Part shown: in pieces, positions 1 through 9,601 of the stretch | Numbering within the stretch: the stretch's first letter is position 1 | Layout of the letters: every line of letters begins with the position of its first letter | NCBI GenBank assembly: GCA_964591275.1 | Contig: CAZQAE010000004.1 | Location: forward strand, 1-64,000 | Origin: G963674685 sp964591275 | GTDB taxonomy: Bacteria; Lernaellota; Lernaellaia; JACKCT01 | Length of the DNA: 64,000 nucleotides | Direction: 5' to 3' | The notes under the pieces: generated by a model | What the model saw: the letters and a program-made list of their open reading frames with translations, nothing else | What the model was told of the DNA's origin: nothing | Database searches by the model: none | Program-made: the position numbers and the translations under genes

Positions 1-364
1 CGCTACTATGGACGCTCTGACTCCTGCCGCGCTCTCGCCGCGCGGCAGGTCTCCTAAGATTCACGGGTTCGGCCTTCACGACCATTCCGTCTCCAACCAC
101 CCCATGCGCCTACAGCGCCGCTTTCACACGCTACCCCTCAGCGCGTTGCATTCCCGCTCTCGCGGTCTAGGCTTTGCCATTTCCTAGCAGGCTCGCCGAC
201 GGCATCAGGCCGAATCGAGTTCGTTATCCTATCGGACTGGTCATTCACCTCCTGTTGCTTCCCACCCCGTCTCGCGACGACGCAGTTACAGTCGGTTACA
301 GGCCGGAGAGCGTCTACCTGAAGAGGACTTGCACCTCTTTGACCGAACACGCTCTCAGGCGCAC
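1..364 (-). mobile_element. Group II intron, 5' ribozyme portion (continues beyond the left edge)
   Basis: Read on the minus strand from 364 leftward, the sequence begins GTGCGCC, which fits the GUGYG 5' consensus of group II introns. About 30 nt later it has GAGGTGCAAGTCCTC, a hairpin-forming block typical of domain I, followed by GC-rich pairing segments (for example the complementary arms around 24-45). No long protein frame is convincing here, as expected for the structured 5' half. The reverse transcriptase/maturase gene would lie further along the minus strand, outside the window. The 5' splice point falls 3 bp after a perfect 8-bp hairpin (368-387) that follows the stop codon of the gene at 411-2018. 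This is the insertion habit known for bacterial class C introns. The class assignment and exact boundary are inferred; the RT is not visible. Confidence 0.62.
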
Positions 365-367
365 TGG

Positions 368-387
368 CACAGGCGCCCTCGCCTGTG
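368..387 (-). terminator. Hairpin after the 411-2018 gene; insertion target of the group II intron
   Basis: A perfect 8-bp stem (CACAGGCG / CGCCTGTG) closes a 4-nt loop, 24 bp past the stop codon of the upstream minus-strand gene. There is no clear T tract, so rho-independent termination is uncertain; the group II intron may have replaced the tail. The same 8+4+8 design recurs at 12579-12598 and 48102-48121. Confidence 0.5.
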
Positions 388-410
388 ATCATCCTTTGAA
401 ACCGCTTCAA

Positions 411-2018
411 TTAGGAGGCGATATAATAATCGAGGTTCTCGTAACGCCCGGAATAACGGAATTTCCCGGCCCTTTCGCCCAGCAGCTTTGCGGCCTCGCC
501 CGAGAATATTCCACGACGATTCAATTCTTCGCAGCGTAAATCAATCAAACTTGCGACAGCGCCAAGGTCGCCCATATCCACGTCGGTTGGGAAAGGGTCT
601 CGCAAAGTTGCGCTGAAAGACGCCGTGTTCAGGAGTAGTATTTCGAAATCCCACCGAAGCTCAGGGCCTCCATGTTGCAGCAATTTTACAAGTTTCGCGC
701 CGGGATACTTCATTGCGACGGGAAGGAAAATTTCCAGCTCATCGGGAACGATTCCGATCAGCGCGATCCGGCAACGATCGCCCTTTTTGCAAGTCTCGTC
801 GGCTACGGCCCGCAAACGCTTTCGCCTTTGGATTGTCAGGTCATCCGGTTTCGCGGCGAGATAATGGTAGGGAGGATCAGACTGGAAGGCATTTGAAAAG
901 GGTCCGATGGGCAGATCCTGACGCACACCCAACCAGACGCCGAGGTTTCCGGCCAGGATAAGAATTATAGCAATCCACGCAAATTTTGGGCGGCTTTTCA
1001 CTATGCGACGAATTCCCACTCCCATGCCAAGGGCGATAAAGGGAAGCACAACGCAGATATATGTCGGATTCTTTTTCGGAATCACCGTCAGGATAAGCAG
1101 GGGCACAAAAAGACTCGGAAGCCAGTAACGAAGCGTTTTGGATTTATCCCTCGCCGAGGCGGTCAAAGAGACAATGGCAAGAATCAGGCTTGGGACGCCA
1201 ATGGCGACAAGGCCAATATATAGGGGATAGGCCAAGGCATGGAGGGGAATAATAGAGAATCCGCCGGCGAGAAATTGTTCGCGGACGGCCTCTTCCATGA
1301 AATGATCGACTTCGAAAGAGGGGTTGTCATAAACCAACCGCGCTATGCGCCACGCCGCGATGGGGATCAAGGCCGCGGCGATGTAAAACAATTTTGGGTG
1401 CGACTGGCGAAGAGACCACCATCGATAAGCAATGGCTGACGCAACGACTCCTGAAATTCCAATTAGAAACAAGAGAGCGTCGGAAGGCGTCGCCACGAAA
1501 TGCATGCCGATGATGATCGGCGCGATGGCTATGAGGAAATAGTGCGGTTTCCGGTAGCGCATCCACGCAATGAGGGGTGCGCAAACAGCCAGTTCCCACG
1601 CCATTCGCGGTACGTGGACATCGAAACCGCGAGAAAAGTTGTTGGCGAAAGTGAAAGCGCAAAAAGCCAGCGCGGCCCAAAGACCGGTCTGCGCGTCTTT
1701 GATGTATGCACCGCATAGGTAAAGCAGCGCCAGCGCCGCCAGCCAGTACGCGCTTGTTGTCAGTGTGAACGTCGCTTCGGACAGCCCAACAAAACGAGTG
1801 ACAAAAGCAGCCGACTTGAAAAACAGACCAGAGGGCACGCGTTCGCGTGGATGAACCAGGACGCTGCCTCGCGCGACTTCAACGCCGTTCGTGATGAGAT
1901 GATGAGGAATGTGGTTTATGGCATCGGGATGCGCGAGGATTATGACAACATTGACGGCGGCGTGCGTGATCAGCAGCGCCGCCAGTATCCACAAAAATTG
2001 TCTTTGCGATCCCGCCAT
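411..2018 (-). CDS. Multi-pass membrane protein, GT39/PMT-like fold
   Basis: This 535-residue integral membrane protein has about ten hydrophobic segments between residues 8 and 365, then a soluble C-terminal domain of roughly 150 residues. The layout (short N-terminus, TM bundle, C-terminal soluble domain) resembles the GT-C superfamily of polyprenyl-phosphate-sugar glycosyltransferases such as PMT/ArnT. I see no unmistakable catalytic motif, although the first periplasmic loop (about residues 30-60, with HPDAINHIPHH) sits where GT-C acidic/His residues normally lie. The start at 2018 fits the first TM segment. It is transcribed away from the gene at 2135. The group II intron lies just after its 3' hairpin. 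The glycosyltransferase role is inferred; a structural or flippase-associated role is possible. Confidence 0.6.
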   Translation of the reverse strand: MAGSQRQFLWILAALLITHAAVNVVIILAHPDAINHIPHHLITNGVEVARGSVLVHPRERVPSGLFFKSAAFVTRFVGLSEATFTLTTSAYWLAALALLYLCGAYIKDAQTGLWAALAFCAFTFANNFSRGFDVHVPRMAWELAVCAPLIAWMRYRKPHYFLIAIAPIIIGMHFVATPSDALLFLIGISGVVASAIAYRWWSLRQSHPKLFYIAAALIPIAAWRIARLVYDNPSFEVDHFMEEAVREQFLAGGFSIIPLHALAYPLYIGLVAIGVPSLILAIVSLTASARDKSKTLRYWLPSLFVPLLILTVIPKKNPTYICVVLPFIALGMGVGIRRIVKSRPKFAWIAIILILAGNLGVWLGVRQDLPIGPFSNAFQSDPPYHYLAAKPDDLTIQRRKRLRAVADETCKKGDRCRIALIGIVPDELEIFLPVAMKYPGAKLVKLLQHGGPELRWDFEILLLNTASFSATLRDPFPTDVDMGDLGAVASLIDLRCEELNRRGIFSGEAAKLLGERAGKFRYSGRYENLDYYIAS

Positions 2019-2134
2019 AGTATTCGTTGATTCGCCTTTTGCTTGACCGTCGATTCCTCATAACATAAAAACGCATAGCGTGCTAAAATGGCGTGCGCGC
2101 ATAAGACGCCAAAAATATCCTGGGGACTTTGAGC

Positions 2135-2365
2135 ATGACGATGCCGGAACAAAACGAAAACCCTGTTGACAAAGATCGCGGTGCAAAGACCTGGATCATT
2201 CGGATTGTCAGCCTCATCATCGCCCTGATCATTTTCTTTTTCCTTTTTGTTTACCCGCACACGCGTATGAAAAATGAATTGGACAAGAAAAAATATGGCT
2301 TCCAGGCAACCGAGCAGGTCCTCAGGGTCGCTGAAAACGAGCGCTTCGCCGACTCGTCTTTATAG
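2135..2365 (+). CDS. Small single-pass membrane protein, unknown function
   Basis: A 76-residue protein with a charged N-terminus, one strong TM helix (about residues 24-44, rich in I/L/F) and a basic juxtamembrane stretch, suggesting an N-in bitopic protein with a short helical tail. I chose the ATG at 2135 over an in-frame TTG at 2129 because GGGGA lies 8 nt upstream of the ATG. It is divergent from the membrane protein at 411-2018, sharing a roughly 115-bp intergenic region. No family recognised. Confidence 0.5.
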   Translation: MTMPEQNENPVDKDRGAKTWIIRIVSLIIALIIFFFLFVYPHTRMKNELDKKKYGFQATEQVLRVAENERFADSSL

Positions 2366-2455
2366 TCTCCTCCTTCCATCCTACGTTGGCATGGTTTCAT
2401 CATTTTCGCAGTTGTCAATTGCATTCAAAGGGAAGAGCGATAATAATAGATTCCA

Positions 2456-2656
2456 ATGAAAGTCCGTGATATAATCAAAATGTTGAAACGAGATGGCTGG
2501 GTCCTAGCCGCAACTCGGGGCAGTCATCAACAATTCAAGCATCGGGAAAATTCCGGTAGAGTGACAATAGCAGGGCATCCAAATGGAGATGTCGCGCCGG
2601 GCACGCTAAACAGCATCCTAAAGCAAGCTGGGCTTTCAAAGGAGGGCTTGATTTGA
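2456..2656 (+). CDS. hicA: HicA-family mRNA interferase toxin
   Basis: A 66-residue protein with the HicA double-stranded-RNA-binding-like fold: N-terminal MKVRDIIKMLKRDGW, the catalytic-His block GSHQQFKH (His 24), and the C-terminal block GTLNSILKQAGL. The length is normal for the family. HicA toxins cleave mRNA and tmRNA during stress and are blocked by the partner HicB. The gene order toxin then antitoxin with a 4-base overlap is typical of hicAB. The start ATG is the only reasonable one, but the best purine-rich ribosome site (about 2427-2434) is further upstream than usual, which may limit toxin translation. The family call is firm; activity is not tested. Confidence 0.9.
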   Translation: MKVRDIIKMLKRDGWVLAATRGSHQQFKHRENSGRVTIAGHPNGDVAPGTLNSILKQAGLSKEGLI

Positions 2657-2877
2657 AATACCTGATCATATTTGAAAAAACCAAAACAGGCTTTTCGGCT
2701 TACTTGCCGGATTTGCCGGGATGCGTCGCAACGGGCGCCACCAGAGAAGAAACCACAAAAAACATCCGGGAGGCGATTGAATTTCACATCGAAGGCATGA
2801 TCGCCGATGGAAAAGATCCTTTGCCGCCAAACTCCTTCGCGGAGTATCATGAACCTCATGTGTCAATTGGCCGTTGA
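2653..2877 (+). CDS. hicB: HicB-family antitoxin
   Basis: A 74-residue protein with the HicB partial RNase H-like domain: an opening strand (KYLIIFEK), the signature YLPDLPGCVATGATREE, and a helix with the motif IREAIEFHIEGM. It starts at a TTG that overlaps the hicA stop codon (TTGA), so its translation is coupled to the toxin. It ends soon after the HicB core and shows no clear C-terminal ribbon-helix-helix or HTH DNA-binding domain. It may therefore depend on another factor for autoregulation, or be one of the short HicB forms. Confidence 0.88.
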   Translation: MKYLIIFEKTKTGFSAYLPDLPGCVATGATREETTKNIREAIEFHIEGMIADGKDPLPPNSFAEYHEPHVSIGR

Positions 2878-3035
2878 TTTATGGGGTTCCTTCCAAAAAG
2901 CTTCGCTCCGACCTGAATGGCAAAGCAGGGGCAGCCCATGCGTGCAGGCCCCGGCAAAATGGGGCGACCACGGTTCGACAACGCTCACCACAGACAGGTA
3001 AATCGCCCCTGAAAATATCGACAGAAGAGGTGTTC

Positions 3036-3527
3036 ATGCGGTTTTCCACTGTTAAGTCAAAGTTTCAATTATTTCTGCCGATGTCGCTGCTGGTAATTTT
3101 TCTGGTCGCTTCATGCGCCGGATCGCGGCTTCCCGGCATTGATGGGGCCGCTTCAATTTCCCCCCGCTTTGTGAAAAGCGAATACGCTTCGATAATCGAC
3201 AAGCAGACCGATCTGGAGTGGTTTGTCGGCCCCGATGCGAAAAAGACCTTCTTTGCCGATGCACATCACTTTGTCTGGCATCTGCGTGCCGGGGGTCATG
3301 AAGACTGGCGATTACCGACGATGAAAGAGCTAAAAGGCATTCGTCTGACCGGCGCAGGGCCGAAAAATCTGAATCCGATATTTGAAACAACCGGGGACAT
3401 GATCTGGTCCGGCGACAAGTCCATTTTCGGCCACACCTACATTCGGCTTGTCAACGGAAGCAGGGGTTACGATACGCGAGGCCGGCGCAAGTGGGGATTT
3501 CGCGTCTTCGCCGTCAGGAATCGCTAA
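3036..3527 (+). CDS. Lipoprotein with DUF1566 (Lcl C-terminal-like) domain
   Basis: A 163-residue exported lipoprotein. The N-terminus has basic residues, a hydrophobic run (PMSLLVIFLVA) and a lipobox VASC, so acylation at the Cys is likely. The mature part has the DUF1566 pattern: VIDKQTDLEW-like opening, then GGHEDWRLPTMKEL, and a C-terminal WGFRVFAVRN strand. Such domains occur in bacterial surface proteins, including adhesins, but have no defined reaction. The ATG at 3036 is preferred because AGAGG lies 5 nt upstream and the signal peptide starts there; the open frame extends upstream to 2874 without coding character. Confidence 0.75.
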   Translation: MRFSTVKSKFQLFLPMSLLVIFLVASCAGSRLPGIDGAASISPRFVKSEYASIIDKQTDLEWFVGPDAKKTFFADAHHFVWHLRAGGHEDWRLPTMKELKGIRLTGAGPKNLNPIFETTGDMIWSGDKSIFGHTYIRLVNGSRGYDTRGRRKWGFRVFAVRNR

Positions 3528-3596
3528 GATCATCAGTTAACATTGGGGCCGCAGGCTGCCCGCATCAATAACTATTGTGACCGGGGGCCGTCCGCA

Positions 3597-4955
3597 TCAA
3601 TACGGCGGCGGGTCGGGCAGCACCAGATCCAGGACGTTGAGAATATCGAGCAATGCCTGACGGGGACCATCGGATTCGGCGGATTCAAATAACTCGTTTA
3701 GGGGAATTTCCACGTTCGGCAGAATCGGCCAGATTCCCGCAGCCGCCAACAGCGAGTTGAAGTCGTTCAGGTTCAGCGGCGTATCCGTTGTCGAATCCTC
3801 ATCATATTCCGTATTGTCCAGGATGCTCACGGCGACGGCGTCGAAAATCTCCTCAGCGGCCAATGCGTAGGCCATTTGTTCTTCGTCAAGCGGGCCCCAG
3901 GGCGGAATCACGAAAGGCTCGGCATCGTCCCATTGACTATTCCCATTGAGATCGGAATACGCCAGGATGTCGTCAGTCTGGTCATCGATTTCCCCGCGAA
4001 TGTGATCATAAACTCCGGCTGCGTGGAAAAACCCCAAGCCCAGATCGATCTGCGCCTGCTGCATTTTTTCCAGTCCATCTTCGCCGTAGGTGAACAAGTC
4101 GGGATATGCCGGATCGTTGAGCAGATTTTGCAGCACATCAGTCAATATCGCCGCAAGGTCGAGGATCTCGTAGTCGCCAAAATCGAAGCTCTTAAAGAAG
4201 GCGACGATGGATAGATTGAAATCCAGGTCCAAGGCCGTGATCATGCGAACAACGCCGCCGAGAACCCAGTTGACCGCGGCGCTGGCCTGAATCTCGCCGT
4301 AATCCCAGTCGTCGCCGCCCGGTTCGGCGATGAGGTCATAATTCATGTACATGGACATTTTTTCCAGTTCGAGAGACAGACACGGTGTTTCGAGCGCCTG
4401 GGGAACGCGCTCGATCAGTTCATCCACGTATTGGAGCGTCAGGCCCTGAAAAATCAATTCAATCAGGGCGTCGATGAAACCCTGACCGCTGTCGGGAAGA
4501 TCCTCGTCTCGCGAAAGCCGATCCGGCTCAATGAAGTCACCGAGGAAATAGGAAATATATTCGGCGACAATTCCGACGGTGTCGAAATTCAGGAGCGTGT
4601 CAGCGAGAATCAATCCGTAGAGCGCGTCCTGGTCGCCCGGATCCTCGTCCAGCGCCGTGAGAAAAACCTGCCTCGCCGGTCCGCCGATGCCCGATTCCAA
4701 ATAATGCAAACCCAGCAGCGTGTTTTCATTAGTCGATGCCGGAGCCTCCGTGCAATCATCGTCCGCGTCATCATCGACGTCATCGTCCGCGTCATCGTCG
4801 GAATCGTCGTCGGAATCGTCATCGACGTCATCGTTGACATCGTCATCCGCGTCGTTGTCATCGTCGTCGTCGCCGCACCCGCACGCGGGAATGAAAAACA
4901 GCGCCGCCATAATGAAGAAAACCGGTATCAACGAATTTTGTTTTGAAATGTTCAT
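3597..4955 (-). CDS. Asp-rich lipoprotein, TPR-like, unknown function
   Basis: A 452-residue lipoprotein. The signal peptide ends in lipobox IPAC, followed by GCG and then a 45-residue low-complexity stretch made of DDD-V/N/S/A units. A globular alpha-helical region follows: a segment near residues 75-120 (GLHYLESG...ALDEDPGDQDALYGL) looks like a degenerate TPR, and there is a calcium-loop-like DLNGNSQWDDAEPF segment near residue 330. It ends without a Cys motif. The AAGGTGG site before the ATG at 4955 supports the start. It is a class A member (lipobox then acidic spacer) of the Asp-rich secretome in this window. A surface-exposed helical scaffold is likely; substrate unknown. Confidence 0.7.
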   Translation of the reverse strand: MNISKQNSLIPVFFIMAALFFIPACGCGDDDDDNDADDDVNDDVDDDSDDDSDDDADDDVDDDADDDCTEAPASTNENTLLGLHYLESGIGGPARQVFLTALDEDPGDQDALYGLILADTLLNFDTVGIVAEYISYFLGDFIEPDRLSRDEDLPDSGQGFIDALIELIFQGLTLQYVDELIERVPQALETPCLSLELEKMSMYMNYDLIAEPGGDDWDYGEIQASAAVNWVLGGVVRMITALDLDFNLSIVAFFKSFDFGDYEILDLAAILTDVLQNLLNDPAYPDLFTYGEDGLEKMQQAQIDLGLGFFHAAGVYDHIRGEIDDQTDDILAYSDLNGNSQWDDAEPFVIPPWGPLDEEQMAYALAAEEIFDAVAVSILDNTEYDEDSTTDTPLNLNDFNSLLAAAGIWPILPNVEIPLNELFESAESDGPRQALLDILNVLDLVLPDPPPY

Positions 4956-5227
4956 GTTCCACCTTCAAAAAAATGGGAAAGCCACTGTATCACGATTCAC
5001 TCAAGTGTGAAATGCCTCCACACCCATGGCAAATCCTCCCGTTGCCCCCACGATAATCAGCGGCTATGATTCAACACGAATATCGTTCGCGTGATTTATG
5101 TTATCACGTTGATGGCTTATGGGGTTGTATGCGCAGCGGACGCGCTTCGCCGGCGAAGCGAGCGGCGTCATGCTCTACGTTTATGGCTTTGGATATCGTC
5201 TAATCGAATTCCGGCAGGCGGGCGGCA
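4956..5227. promoter_or_regulatory. Divergent intergenic region with 18-bp perfect palindrome at 5143-5160
   Basis: This 272-bp space separates the minus-strand Asp-rich lipoprotein from the TamB-like gene and should hold both promoters. The clearest element is the perfect palindrome CGCTTCGCCGGCGAAGCG at 5143-5160, about 70 bp before the TamB start. It could be an operator or part of a CTTCGCC-type interspersed repeat, since the same core occurs in the hairpin at 22085-22131. No convincing -35/-10 pair was identified. Confidence 0.4.
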
Positions 5228-8200
5228 TTGACGAATGAAGTAAAAAAACAGGGTATGCAAGGCGCTAAAGCTTTGAAGATTCTCAGGATCGCCACGAAAA
5301 TTCTGGCGTGGACAATTGGCGGCGTTCTCAGCTTCGTTGTCGTATTGCTGATTTCCCTGAATTTTCTACTGAACTCCGCCTCCTTTACGGGCTTCGTGCT
5401 GGATAAAGTCCTGCCGGGCGTGGAGGAATCGATCGGCGCGAAAATCGGCGTTGAAAAGCTGACACTTTCCTTCGTTCCTTTTCGTCTGCGCCTGGGTGGT
5501 GTTGTATTCACGAACGCCACAGGCGATTTCAAGCGCGACTTTGCTACGCTAGACAAGCTGGAGCTTGACGTGAATTTCGGCGCCCTTCTCGGCGGCGAGG
5601 TGGTCGTTGAACGTCTGCTGATAGACGGCGTTACGAATTATCTGTACCTCGGCCCAGACGGCCTAGCCAACTTCCCCATCGCATCATCGGACGATACGGA
5701 GGAGGAGAAAGAAGCACCCTCCGAAGGTCCTCCGGTCATCAAGCTGCCAATTCTCATCAAAGATGTGCAAATCAAAAACGCCGCCTTCTACATGGACATG
5801 GATAGCGACCTTGAAACGCCGGGCATGGACATGGAGGCGTCGATACTATCCATCAACCTGAGCGCGAACGGCGACCTTTCCAGCGGCGACACGCACGCCG
5901 AACTCCGGGTGGCCGACGGACATTTCAAATATGGCGAACTTGAAGACACGCTGGAGAAAATCGATATCGATGCGGATTTCAGCCTGATCCAATGGGCAGG
6001 AAAAGTCACGAAACTCGCCATCCGATTGCCGGATGTCGCGCTTGACGCCACTGCCGAGGCGACGGACGTGCTGGGCGACATGCGCATCATTGCCGACCTT
6101 GAAGGACACATCAACCTGGAAAAAGTGAATAAGCTCTTTTTGCCCGATCCCATTCTGTGCGGCGAACTGAAGCTCGCCGTGCATGCCGACGCGCCTCTTC
6201 CAAACTATTCGGCGCGGGGCGAATTGACGATGCCCGAGGCCTGCGTGAACGATCTGGCGCTACGCGACTTCAAGTTGAATTTCGACGCCACGCAGGACGA
6301 GGTCAAGCTCAGCGAACTTTTTGTCCGCACTGCCGACGGAAGCCTGCGCGTGCAAGCCGACCTGGGAATGGCGGAGGCTATGCCGCTTTCAGCCCGCGTG
6401 AAGCTCGCCGGTTTGAATGTGAAAAAAGCTCTGGATGATTTCGGAATGCGCGGGCTTGGCGTGGCGGCGATCGTGGGGGGCGACATCAGCGTGACCGGAC
6501 GGCTCGGCGACGCAGACACGCAGATGGCTCTGGCCACGAAAGTCGATCTGGCGCTGGTGAATGTGGCTTATTCGGATATCGTTCGCATACCCGTCGTCGC
6601 TGTTGATGTAAAAAGCGTTTATCGGCCCAGTGGTCTTGCGCTTCATCATGCACTCATCACCACGAAAAACACGAAGATCACCGCCGACGGATCGATCACA
6701 CTGCCCAAAGTCGGCTTGAATCTGAGCTACCTGGTGGACGCCGCGGACCTTTCCGAGTTTTCGCCGGTGATGGAAAAGGACGTGGCCGGTACCCTCCACC
6801 TTGAGGGCATTGCGAAGGGCTTCGCCTCCGCTTTGAATGTGGATGCCTCTTTGGTGATCGACAAGGTCAAATTCGGCGATATGGGCGTGGACGAAGTGCG
6901 CGGCCACGTGAGCATGGCGGGCAAAAAGCTGACGGTCGACAAATTCTTTGTCCGCAATAACGAAGCCCTCATTGAACTTGCGGCGACGGCGAATCTTGCC
7001 CCAAAAACGCCGGAAATCAATGCGGAATTGAAAATACCTACAACGGATATAAAAAACTTTCTGACTGCGGCGGGCATGGCCGATCTTGAGGTGGCGGGAA
7101 ATATCGGGCTTGATGTCAAAGTCAACGGTCCGGCAAACAAGCTTACGGGCAATGCCGATATCCTCCTGGCCGACATTGAGGCTTATGGAGAGAAGCTCAC
7201 GAGTCTGCACCTGGGTGCGGCGCTCAACGAAGGCGCCGTTCAGATCAATGACCTGTCCATCATCAAAGCGGCGCCGCCGAGGCCCGACTACACGAAACGC
7301 GCCGACAAGGTTCACGAATTGCCCATCGACGAGTGGAATGAAGCCGTCATCCGGGCGACGGGATCCTTCGATCCAGAGTCCGGTCGTCTGGCGCTGAACC
7401 TTAACTCTAAAGGACTCAACGAACAGGCTTCGGACATCCTGCGCCAAAAGAACCTGCCGCTCATTGCCGACATTTCACTGGATATCCAAGCCGAAGGGAC
7501 CGTGAAAGAGCCGAAGGCTCGGGTCGAGTTAAATATTGCAGGCGGTCGTTTCGGCGAGATGGTCCTGGGGGACTCGAATATCAGAGTCGTGTTGGCCGAC
7601 GGTCGGGCGCACGTGCTGGGAAGCCTGCTGGCGAACCGGGAAAACATTTCTGTTGAAACACCGATTCCCACGACCGAAAAGAGTTGGCGAATTCGGCGCT
7701 TTGACAGCACGGCCGAGGATGAAAAGCAGCCGAGCATCGTCGAAGCAGTCAAGGAAAACATGCCCAAAATGCCGCGCATCCCCCTCCTCAATGCGCCCGA
7801 GGACTTCACTCAGGAAACGGCGGCGGCGACGCCCGAGGAAGTGAAAAAGCTTGGGTCGATCGATTTGGATATCACTGCGGACCTTCAGAACGAGCAGCGA
7901 CTCGATGGCAAAGTTGTTTTCAACCGCTTCGATTATTCAGGGTTTTTGGGCTCGCTGAAAAAGAAAGAGTTGGAGACGAAAAAGAAAGACGGGGAGGATG
8001 CCGCGGACAGCGATGAGAAAAAGGACATCGTGGAAGGGGTGCTTGACGGCAAAATCACCCTCGGCGGATCGCTGGCAAAACCCGATGAGATTTCTGCGGA
8101 CGTGGAATTTGGCGAAATATATTTCCGGAAAAACGAACTTGTCATTCGAAACGAAGACAAAAACGGCCAGGCACAGCCGGTCCGTTTGAGCTATCGAAAC

Positions 8201-9592
8201 CAGAAGGTTGACGTTGAGAGCTTCATGCTCGGCGGCAAGCTGATCGACATTCGTCTGGAAAAACAAAAGGAGATGTTCGTCCTGGTTTTGCGGGCCGATA
8301 TGGGTGTCGCGCAGGAATTTGCCGACATCCTGACCGATGCCAAAGGAACCTTGAGCGTCGATGCCTCGATCCCGGATTCTTTCGATCCCAATCTGGCGCG
8401 GGCCGCGTTAAAAATTGTGGACGGCAATTTCAGCGTGCGCGGCGTTCCCACTCCTTTGACGAATTTGAACGTCGTGGCGAATTACGAAGACGGTGCCGTG
8501 TCCCTGGATCGGATGGACGCGAAAATCGGTGGCGGAAAACTGTCCGGCGGCGGAAAAATCACCATGCCGAAAGATGAAGACGACATCATGAGAATGAAAC
8601 TTCGCATGAACGTCGCGGGCGTCAGAACAGGTATGGATCCGCACCTGGAAGTCGCCATCGACAAAGTGGATATCTACATCAGCACGATTGAGAAGGGCAA
8701 AAACCGCGGCAAGATGGACATTTCGGGCGAAGTCGTCATGGACAAGGCGGTTTTCTCGCAGAACGTGGACTTCTTGACGCTCTTTAGTCAATTCACGAAA
8801 CTCGGCGACCAGAAGAGCGCGACGGGGCAGAGTACATACGAGGAGAAAGAGGAAAGCGTTTTTTTCAACATTGCCATTCGCGCCGCCGACGACGTGGGCG
8901 TCAGTTCCAATCTCGCCGAAATCGAAACGCGCATGGACCTTTTGCTGGTGGGCAACAACGTTACGCCGGGCCTAAAAGGATCGGTGGAAGTTATCAAGGG
9001 CTGGGCGACGGTTTTGCAAAACACATACAAACTGTCGCGCGTCACGATCCAGTTCTATGACGAGCAACGTATCTTCCCGAGTTTCGACATCAACGCCGAC
9101 ACACAGATCAAAGGCACGACCGTATTTGTGAGTTTGGCCGGCAATCCCCTCAAGTATAATATGACGCTGACCTCCGATCCGCCCAAGCCTCAAAGGGACA
9201 TCTTTTTCCTGCTGGCCACGGGCTCCAGCTACGAGGAATTCCAGTCGCAGGGATCAGGAATCAGCAGCGAAGAGGCGGCGGGGATGGCGGCCCAGCAATT
9301 GGTCGGCGGATCGCTCGGCAAGCTTTCCAGCGCCGTGGGCGGCAACCTGGAAATGGGCATCGACTCCTCCACCGGCACGAGCCGGATTAAAATAAAAAGT
9401 GAAGTGGAAAAAGACATGTACATGTCCATCTATCGGGGTCTCGTGGACCAAAGCCTCGGATCGGAAGTCGAATATGACTTCTACCGATACGTGGCGGCGA
9501 CGGGATCGTGGAGCAACATGGCCGGTTACGATGACGCCGAGACTATCGGCGCTTTCGGCACGGGTCTCAGATTGAAAATAGACTTTCAATAG
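5228..9592 (+). CDS. tamB: TamB-like translocation/assembly module protein (AsmA-like, DUF490)
   Basis: A 1454-residue protein with one N-terminal TM helix (about residues 17-40), a long beta-rich AsmA-like repeat region and a C-terminal TamB domain (about residues 1050-1454). The C-terminal domain has the recognisable block around FPSFDINADTQIKG and SDPPKPQRDIFFLLATG. TamB proteins span the periplasm as a hydrophobic groove; roles in outer-membrane protein assembly and phospholipid transport are proposed for the family. A Lys/Glu-rich charged insertion (about residues 905-940) is unusual. The TTG at 5228 opens the frame, but the ATG at 5255 (residue 10) is also plausible. It lies 9 bp before the BamA-superfamily gene, so the two are an operon matching the TamB/TamA pair. 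Length is close to E. coli TamB (about 1260). Confidence 0.85.
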   Translation: MTNEVKKQGMQGAKALKILRIATKILAWTIGGVLSFVVVLLISLNFLLNSASFTGFVLDKVLPGVEESIGAKIGVEKLTLSFVPFRLRLGGVVFTNATGDFKRDFATLDKLELDVNFGALLGGEVVVERLLIDGVTNYLYLGPDGLANFPIASSDDTEEEKEAPSEGPPVIKLPILIKDVQIKNAAFYMDMDSDLETPGMDMEASILSINLSANGDLSSGDTHAELRVADGHFKYGELEDTLEKIDIDADFSLIQWAGKVTKLAIRLPDVALDATAEATDVLGDMRIIADLEGHINLEKVNKLFLPDPILCGELKLAVHADAPLPNYSARGELTMPEACVNDLALRDFKLNFDATQDEVKLSELFVRTADGSLRVQADLGMAEAMPLSARVKLAGLNVKKALDDFGMRGLGVAAIVGGDISVTGRLGDADTQMALATKVDLALVNVAYSDIVRIPVVAVDVKSVYRPSGLALHHALITTKNTKITADGSITLPKVGLNLSYLVDAADLSEFSPVMEKDVAGTLHLEGIAKGFASALNVDASLVIDKVKFGDMGVDEVRGHVSMAGKKLTVDKFFVRNNEALIELAATANLAPKTPEINAELKIPTTDIKNFLTAAGMADLEVAGNIGLDVKVNGPANKLTGNADILLADIEAYGEKLTSLHLGAALNEGAVQINDLSIIKAAPPRPDYTKRADKVHELPIDEWNEAVIRATGSFDPESGRLALNLNSKGLNEQASDILRQKNLPLIADISLDIQAEGTVKEPKARVELNIAGGRFGEMVLGDSNIRVVLADGRAHVLGSLLANRENISVETPIPTTEKSWRIRRFDSTAEDEKQPSIVEAVKENMPKMPRIPLLNAPEDFTQETAAATPEEVKKLGSIDLDITADLQNEQRLDGKVVFNRFDYSGFLGSLKKKELETKKKDGEDAADSDEKKDIVEGVLDGKITLGGSLAKPDEISADVEFGEIYFRKNELVIRNEDKNGQAQPVRLSYRNQKVDVESFMLGGKLIDIRLEKQKEMFVLVLRADMGVAQEFADILTDAKGTLSVDASIPDSFDPNLARAALKIVDGNFSVRGVPTPLTNLNVVANYEDGAVSLDRMDAKIGGGKLSGGGKITMPKDEDDIMRMKLRMNVAGVRTGMDPHLEVAIDKVDIYISTIEKGKNRGKMDISGEVVMDKAVFSQNVDFLTLFSQFTKLGDQKSATGQSTYEEKEESVFFNIAIRAADDVGVSSNLAEIETRMDLLLVGNNVTPGLKGSVEVIKGWATVLQNTYKLSRVTIQFYDEQRIFPSFDINADTQIKGTTVFVSLAGNPLKYNMTLTSDPPKPQRDIFFLLATGSSYEEFQSQGSGISSEEAAGMAAQQLVGGSLGKLSSAVGGNLEMGIDSSTGTSRIKIKSEVEKDMYMSIYRGLVDQSLGSEVEYDFYRYVAATGSWSNMAGYDDAETIGAFGTGLRLKIDFQ

Positions 9593-9601
9593 CGGGTTTT
9601 G

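Noticed and set aside
138..410. Minus-strand 90-residue open frame over the group II intron
   Set aside because: It crosses the hairpin and the GTGCGCC boundary without coding character and is better explained as structured intron RNA.
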